A DNA stretch of 64,000 nucleotides, from contig JAPEHQ010000003.1 of assembly GCA_027405735.1 (NCBI GenBank), positions 186,001 to 250,000 of the forward strand, given 5' to 3'. The notes beneath the pieces were generated by a model that was given only the letters and a program-made list of their open reading frames with translations, had not been told where the DNA came from and did not search any database. Within the stretch, counting starts at the first letter, position 1. The number at the start of each line of letters is the position of its first letter. Of this stretch, positions 57,693 through 64,000 are shown one piece after another. The stretch comes from Mucor racemosus (lineage: Eukaryota > Mucoromycota > Mucoromycetes > Mucorales > Mucoraceae). The position numbers and the translations under genes were made by a program.

Positions 57693-58580
57693 CGCCTTTA
57701 CTTTTTTTGACCTTATAAAAATTGATTTATTAGTAAAATCAATTCACAAGTAATGATTATGATTTACCTTTGATAGTTGGTACTGGTATACAACAAGATA
57801 ACATCTTGTTTCCCTCTTCGTGGTTGTTGGCCACTAAATAGAATCAAACGTTTTTTAGAAACTAAATAGATTAACATGAGTTTATTCATTCATTAAAATC
57901 GAGTCAATGCTTTACAAACTTTTATAATTACCAATTTTTCAGCAGGTAGACATCGATTTTAGGCCAAAAAAGCATTGATTATAACGTAGATGATGGAACA
58001 AAATGACTAACTAGCCTTGGATGCTTTTTTCGTTTGAGAAAGATATTATAACGTGCCCTAACATTAACAGTTAATAATTTATTTCCAAATAAACAATAGG
58101 AAAAACATGTACTTGTAACTGCTGCTACTTGATTTCAGTTTATAAAAAATATTAGTCTTTTTGTTGTAGTTTTAAACATAAATAAAAGAGCTAAGGAAAG
58201 AGTGGGGAAGAAGAAAGAAAAATAATCCTAAATCAGTCAATTTTGTGTGTTGCAAACAGAAATTTTCAGAGGCATAAATACTTTTAGTGTTGTCAAACAG
58301 AAGAACATGGACAGGACTCTTTCAAACCCGAAATTTTAAATTGATATATCTCGTAAATTAGGCAATTTTGTTGAATCAGAGTAGCTCACATCTGCTTTAA
58401 ATCATTCAAATTATCTTCGTTATTAATTATATTATGATTGATATATTTTAGTGAATTGATTAAAAAAATTTGATCTCATTGCTCTGCTCATCTGGGCTGC
58501 CTGATCTTCATAAAAGTTTTTATTCTGCCCATCTGTGCAGATTACTATGCCCATGGGAAGCATAGCTCGGCCGTGGTGGT
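57693..58580 (-). repeat. family A downstream segment, extra copy
   Basis: Matches 53560-54443 and 10454-11037 plus 19131-19405 (shared CAATTTTTCAGCAGGTAGA, AATAATTTATTTCCAAATAA and CTCATTGCTCTGCTCATCT), ending at CTCGGCCGTGG. It continues family A copy 5 beyond the transposon. Confidence 0.75.
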
Positions 58581-58789
58581 ATAAGAAAAATAAGACAAAA
58601 TTTAAAAAAAATAAGCAGTGAAAATTTTCTTATTATTTTCCTTAATGAGGCACAATTAAGACAATTAAGAGATTTTTTTTTCATAGTGACAGTAAGTTGT
58701 AGATGTTGTCCTTTAAGATCAGCGAGTCAAAAGATGATATGTTCCTATTCCCATGTAAAAAGGGAGGTTATTAAAATCAAAATTCGCTG

Positions 58790-60250
58790 AAATAGGATTT
58801 TTGTTGCTGATTTTTTACGGTTATAAAAAGTAGGTTTCAGGTGATTTCCAAATGGTTTTTGAGTGCTTTCGCCCAATATTGAATCGGATTTCGTAAAATT
58901 TTTAAATAAGATGTATCTTCCCTCTGTGGGTGACTGATATTTGTCCGAAAGTAAAAGATAAAAAATTTAATACTAGAGTATAAGTGCAGCACTGGCCTAC
59001 TATTGAGCAAAATTGACCTAGAATTGATTGTAAAAAAATTGAACACCTAAATTAAGGTGTTAATCTTTTGTGTTCACCAGGTTGATCCAATTGAAATTTA
59101 CTCTGCATTTTTTATTTCAGCAAAAAATGTTAATTTTTCGTCGAGATAACCAGAATAATATTTCATATTACAGCTTAAAACCTATGATAACTGGGTTCTA
59201 AAACCAATTTGCAAAAATGATCGAGAAATGATTAAAAAAAACAAAATTGTTTAATAACTCATGAACTGCAAAGTAAGTTGAACTAGTGTTTTAAATGTTT
59301 TTTTTACAGTTTTGGATTCTGCATCCATTAAAATAAAATTTAGATAAATGTATCACATTAAAGTTTGTGTAAAATGCAACTGAAATTTTGAAGGTTTTTT
59401 GAAGATACGCATCACTTTTTATAAGAATATGTTAATTATAATTAATGAAAAAAATGTACGAAAATATTACCTTTCGATCAAGTCATTACGGAACCTTCTA
59501 CCTGCATTTTTCGTAGAGGAAACGAGGTTTTTATCAATTTTTTTTTCAAATTCCGGATTTGGGATGAGGGTATACAAGGGAAAATTGAAGTTAGAAATGA
59601 GGGTATCTCTTTGTGCACGTTTTTGTGGATATCTCCACGAAAAATTAATATTTTAAAGAAAGCTAAATTGGATCCGAGAGAGCTCAATGAGCGTGATGAC
59701 ATGAGTAGAAAAAAACTGCTACTTAATTTAAAGAATATTTTGAATTCTACTACAAAAATGTCAAAAAAATGAAAAAAAAATAAAAGTGTACAGAATTTTT
59801 TTATATTAAAATATGTTATAGAGCACTTTAAAACAAGTAAGTTTTATTATTAGAAAGTAATAGTATAGCTTAATTTTTTCTGGAGATATGAAGCCTCAAA
59901 TTTTTCAATCCATTAGCAGTAAAATACGCGTAAAAAAATCTGAAACCTTAGCACTGAAAAATTAATACCAACTGCAAAAAGTAGGATATTTTTGGATACT
60001 TGCTTTTGAATTAAAGTTGAACATCTCAGGTACAATGTCATATAATTTTTTTAGAAACTTATTTAGTGAAAAAAAAAGTTGAGCAGGGATGAAAAGTGAG
60101 ACATAGTTTTCAAGGAAAAATAGTAAATTTTACGTGATTTTGAGTCTTTCATGAGATATAAAATAAATTTAGGAATATGTAACATAATACTGCCAACTTA
60201 TATATATTAAATAGTGTCCAAACGTATCATAAAAGTGCTTAGTATGGTGA
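58790..60250 (+). repeat. dispersed repeat family C, copy 4
   Basis: Collinear with copy 2 (36500-37960) over its whole length. Short frames on both strands are not kept between copies. Confidence 0.75.
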
Positions 60251-60577
60251 AAATTGAATTTCTTCTAAAGCGGCATCTACTACACAATTTTTCATTACTC
60301 AAATTTGCTAACTTTAGGGGATCTCCCCTCTAAAAGTACAAGTAAATATCCAGTTAGGGATGATAAGAATAATCCATATACAATATTTAGGATATAGTGC
60401 AGATTCCAAATTACAGTACAGCTCTTATTGCGAAACAAACATGAGATTTATAAATTGTGAAATCACTGTATAAATATTCAAGCAATATGAAGTATAGTAT
60501 AAAATTCTGCTTTTTATATAATAGTGAATAATCACGTATATATATATATAACATTGTGGATATAAAATTGATAATGC

Positions 60578-60578
<1 letters not shown>

Positions 60579-60608
<30 letters not shown>
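60579..60608. repeat. (TA)n microsatellite
   Basis: About 15 TA units in the 3' flank of the RhoGAP gene. A shorter TA run lies at 60538-60550. Confidence 0.88.
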
Positions 60609-60611
<3 letters not shown>

Positions 60612-60730
60612 ATATAGTTGGACCTTAGTGTATGCAAACAGTTTATTTCCGTATTATATGTAAGAGTAGATATTTATTAATTAGTTATTAGCTTTGGTAT
60701 GTGTATATATTTGTATCATACGTATTGTTT

Positions 60731-62411
60731 TTAATACAAGGGTTGAATTTGAGGCTGCTGTTGCTGCTGCTGCTGTTGGAATATAGATTGCCTGGCACTA
60801 TTTCTCTCATTTGGTTCTACTATTGTAGCATTAAACTTGATGCAATCACTGTCATTATTAACAGTTGAGGGAGATGCGGGTTGACTACTACCTCCGTTAT
60901 TTGTGTTATTGCTACGAGAAGATGCAGTCCTTCTTTTATTACTGATAATAACTTCTTGAGGTATCACAATGGTAGGGTTTTCTTCCTCTCTAGTCTTCCA
61001 ACTTTGCAATGTTTTGACGTATTTAGTAGCTGAACTACTGCTTAATAAGAACGATTGCGATTGTTGATTTTTATCTACAAAACCACCTCCGCTACGATGG
61101 TCCACTTTAAGATCAAAATTTTCAAATGTTTTGATCAAATCGTGCGATTCGGTGAATTCTAATTTACTAAAATCAATCAACATTTTCTTTTCTTGCTGAC
61201 TAAATGGCGATGTCCACAGCGATAATGGATCTATTTTGTGATGCTTGATATTTGGAGGAGAATGAGCAGCCATGTTGGGTGCCTGAAAAAAAAAATAGTA
61301 AATTAGACATAAATTGAAATGATTATATAATAACAAAATTACCTTTTTGGTATCGTTATTTGTCGTGTTGGTACTTGTATTCGTAGAAAGTACAGGACGA
61401 ATATATTTTTGTGATTTGAGAGGATTAGTCAATGTAGTAAAGACTTCAGGATAAGACATCATAAACTCAAATATTCTGATCCAGGTATTGCTTTCCTTGA
61501 TCAATTCCAATTGAAGCAATTCATTTGGCTTATAAAGCAACGTTGCTGTAGATTTATTACCATATGCTAATTTGTTGCGACTTCCTTGCTGTTTCTTGCG
61601 CACAACAGCACCTAATAGTAATTCACGTGCTCTACGGAAAAGTTGTTTATTCAACACGACTGGAAGTGACGTATAAGAAGAAGAACAGGATCTACTGTTG
61701 TTATTGAAAGAATAACATGCCGATGGATTTTGTTTGGAATCAGGCAAAAGCTGTGATACAGCGTCAATGCGAACGCATGTAGGTGCAAATATAATGGCCA
61801 AAGATTCAATTGACATTTGATTTTTTTCTTGATGTTGCTGAATTGAGTGAGCAACTTCAAACAGAAATTGTAGTAAGTGTAAATGTTCATGAGGTAATGT
61901 TTTACAAATTTCTTTCAATCTTCTTTTCAATGTTTCTTTTGTGCATTTTTCCTCGTCTATATGTAAATATGTTAATTCCGTTAATTTTTTGTTGCATGCT
62001 CAAGATATTTCTACCAAAGATTTTTATAAATAATGGTTGGTAATTTCTGGGTATCACTGGTTCAGGTAATTGCTGTAAATACCGTTTAAACAATGCAGCC
62101 AGCGAATGTGTTGATATGGTTGAAGGGAGTTTAACTAAAAATGGATTGTGATTTTCCTCAAATTGTGTTTGTAATTGATTTACAGTAGCTGTTGAACCTG
62201 ATTTACGAAATATACCCTCAATATCTAGGCCTATAGGAAAATCTTAAGATCGACAAATGCATAGAGGGAAATATGTGTATTTACCTTTTTCTTCAATTTC
62301 ATGAAAACATTTGCCCAAGATACCGGGAATTGATAAACCAGATGGAGTTGTAAAACTTGAGCGAGCCAATGCTGTAACAAGTGGTGAACCAAATAATAAT
62401 GGTGATTGCAT
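60731..62411 (-). CDS. RhoGAP-domain protein
   Basis: Minus-strand exons 62411..62285, 62230..62015, 61956..61343 and 61282..60731 give 502 residues. The third intron (60 nt, GTAATT...TTTCAG) has a length divisible by three and no stop, so the unspliced reading is also open; the flanks support splicing. The RhoGAP domain fills about 20-200: IPGILGKCFHEIEEKGLDIE, the arginine finger R51 in GIFRKSGS, SLAALFKRYLQQLPEPVIP, and SIESLAIIFAPTCVR. It stimulates GTP hydrolysis by Rho/Rac/Cdc42 GTPases, which control polarity. The C-terminal half is disordered and ends in a short polyglutamine tract. No BAR, PH or C1 domain precedes the GAP domain. Confidence 0.9.
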
Positions 62412-62692
62412 TTCTGTTGTAATAAAGTCAAATTGAAAGAGTAAAAGATAGAGAAAGAAAGAGAACAATAAGACCCCCAATTTTCTTCCCTCAAATGTCT
62501 GATAAACATCACTTTCATCTTTATATTTAGACTATCAGTTGCCTTTCTGTCAATCCATAGAGTGAGCTTCTTACTCGGAAAATTATCCTCAAGCGTCCCT
62601 TAATATTTTTTCGCCTATTTTTAGTCATTTCATGATCCAACAGGCATTATTTTTGGGACTCCAAACGGTCACATCAAAACAAAGCATTTTAC
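62412..62692. promoter_or_regulatory. divergent promoter region
   Basis: 281 bp separate the divergent start codons of the RhoGAP and OB-fold genes, so the two probably share a bidirectional promoter. No specific factor site was recognised. Confidence 0.45.
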
Positions 62693-63297
62693 ATGAACAG
62701 AAAAGTTTCTCCTTTAAAACCAGTTGATATAATTTTAGTCATGGAGTCTCAAGAATACAAAATTGTACAAGTATCTACAAAACCTTTATTTTTTAGAAGA
62801 TGTAAATGCGGTAGTTTTACTACTCCTGTGATTATGAATGATTTTGAACAAGGGCAAGAGGCATTTTACTGCGATAGTAAATGCAAAAAAGTGATTACAG
62901 ATTTGAAGACTTCATATTTGCTAAAATTAGTTGTACTGGATGTTTGTAAAAACAAGTTGGAATCAATCGTTGCATTTGACAAAGCGGTTGCTGATTTTAT
63001 TGGATGTTGTCCAAAAGAGTATTTAGAGGTAAATTTCATACAGGGAAATGCAAAAATATGCAGTGTTAATAAACCTTTCTCCTCGATTTGTAGTTTTTGA
63101 ATCAAGATAAATTGCTAAGCAAAAAATTGGAAGAACAACTAGTAGGCATGTATTGTTCAGCAAGGTTGGAAAAACGAGGAAGGGATTCAATTAGAAAGGC
63201 TAGAAAACTCCAATTGCTTTACACAGATAACATCGATTTAATTGATATAATCAGAAAAACTCCAAATGAAATTCATTTTGATGATTCCATACTATAA
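62693..63297 (+). CDS. small zinc-ribbon OB-fold protein (RPA1-C/MEIOB-like)
   Basis: Exons 62693..63028 and 63094..63297 give 179 residues. Four cysteines (C37, C39, C60, C64: CKC and CDSKC) form a zinc-ribbon pattern, followed by SYLLKLVVLDVCKNKLESIV and AFDKAVADFIGCCPKEYLEF. This resembles the C-terminal OB fold of replication protein A large subunit and of the meiotic protein MEIOB, where a zinc ribbon precedes LxLxVxD and FxxxAxxLxG. Such folds bind single-stranded DNA. The usual proteins are far longer and have several OB folds, so this is either a stand-alone paralogue or part of a gene whose upstream exons I do not see; only 281 bp separate it from the RhoGAP gene. Confidence 0.6.
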
Positions 63298-63489
63298 GGA
63301 AACACTCGCTTTATACCCTATGCTACGCACACTCACATTTGTTGAATAAATTTTCTATTTATTTTGTTTATCCGATATCCATTGATTGGCCTATACACAA
63401 ACCAGTGCTCCCTCCTTTCGAAAAATTTTTTATTATTTGTCGAGAAAAAAAATGCGGAAATGAATTAATCCTTCTCTTTCTCTATCATT

Positions 63490-64000
63490 ATGGCTGGTAT
63501 CACTGTCAAGGACGTCAACTCCCACTGTAAGCAATCCTTTTTAATGTTTATTTATTCCATTAGTGTTCAGATAAGAAGAGAGATGTTGTAAAGAAAAAGA
63601 GAATGTTTGCTTTCATGATGGGAAAAAAAAACGAGGGGAGAAAATAGAAAAGAAATGAAAATTTTTTTATTATTTACTCGGTCAAAAAAAAAAAAAAAAA
63701 ATAACTCATGATTAGATGTATTCTTCACATCATCGAGGTCGTATACTCTTTTTATTTTTTCTAGCAGTTTCTGTATAACATTTCTGTTCTATCAAAAAGA
63801 TACGAGATGTTTAAAGAAATCACGAAAAGAGTATTTGGGTGGCTTGGCATGGCTTGAGATCTTTATGAGTCAATATGCTTGTAGTATCCTCTTTGTTCAA
63901 CATCAGCATCATCATCCCTCTCTCTCTCTCTCTCTTATCAAGGACACACGTACAAACAAAGACATATATTAATACAATTGTTATTTTCATATAGCTTTCA
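63490..64000 (+). CDS. RPS19: 40S ribosomal protein S19 (eS19), 3'-partial
   Basis: Exon 1 (63490..63526) encodes MAGITVKDVNSH plus one base, the conserved start of eS19. A 468-nt intron follows (GTAAGC at 63527, TTCATATAG ending at 63994), and exon 2 opens with CTTTCA, giving S-F as in the family's HxFI. The rest is beyond the window. eS19 is a structural protein of the small ribosomal subunit needed for 18S rRNA maturation. A long first intron just after the start codon is common in fungal ribosomal-protein genes and contrasts with the 50-90-nt introns elsewhere in this window. A (CT)n run lies in the intron at 63917-63935. Confidence 0.85.

Noticed and set aside
61283..61342. Reading the 60-nt in-frame segment of the RhoGAP gene as coding
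   Set aside because: It begins GTAATT, ends with a pyrimidine run and CAG, and would encode a hydrophobic stretch inside a disordered region; an intron is more likely.
1..64000. CRISPR arrays and rRNA or tRNA genes
   Set aside because: No regularly spaced direct repeats, no rRNA-like sequence and no convincing tRNA cloverleaf were found by eye; a tRNA scan was not possible.

Overview
The window looks like nuclear DNA of an early-diverging, AT-rich filamentous fungus, most likely Mucoromycota (Mucor/Rhizopus/Parasitella type). The reasons are short GT-AG introns (mostly about 46-95 nt), protein families such as a Ubp2-like deubiquitinase, arrestin and VPS9 proteins with low-complexity tails, Mgr2/Romo1 and RPS19, and a dense load of chromovirus, Tc1/mariner and unclassified repeats. 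The genus is inference; no rRNA or other marker is present.

Layout. 1-1442: the 3' part of a spliced Fanzor (eukaryotic TnpB-like RNA-guided nuclease) gene, ending in a GC-rich run that folds into two hairpins. 2168-4628: a host island with thioredoxin, a tandem thioredoxin-like paralogue with a broken CxxC motif, and a GNAT acetyltransferase; a mariner-type MITE lies between the thioredoxins. 4757-26000: a repeat domain built on a composite family (called A here) that carries a fragment of a WD40-repeat gene. This family was hit by two solo LTRs and by a third LTR that itself contains a complete 7.6-kb chromovirus (Ty3/Gypsy), which in turn contains a 1.6-kb Tc1/mariner element. 27005-35413: carnitine acetyltransferase, an arrestin-domain protein and a VPS9-domain Rab GEF. 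35414-43796: gene-free, with dispersed families B and C. 43797-50220: a WW-domain protein, a Ubp2-like deubiquitinase and an Mgr2/Romo1-type inner-membrane protein. 50221-60730: a second large block of families A and C with a DDE-transposon remnant. 60731-64000: a RhoGAP protein, a small zinc-ribbon/OB-fold protein transcribed divergently from it, and the start of RPS19, which runs off the window.

Gene models were built by joining reading frames at GT/AG junctions that keep frame and restore conserved motifs. The host genes are ordinary single-copy housekeeping and trafficking genes with no evident shared pathway. Genes sit in three compact islands separated by transposon-rich deserts. The most notable items are the Fanzor gene with its candidate guide-RNA scaffold, the repeat family that dispersed an intron-bearing host gene fragment, and an already dead mariner copy inside a retrotransposon whose two LTRs are identical.
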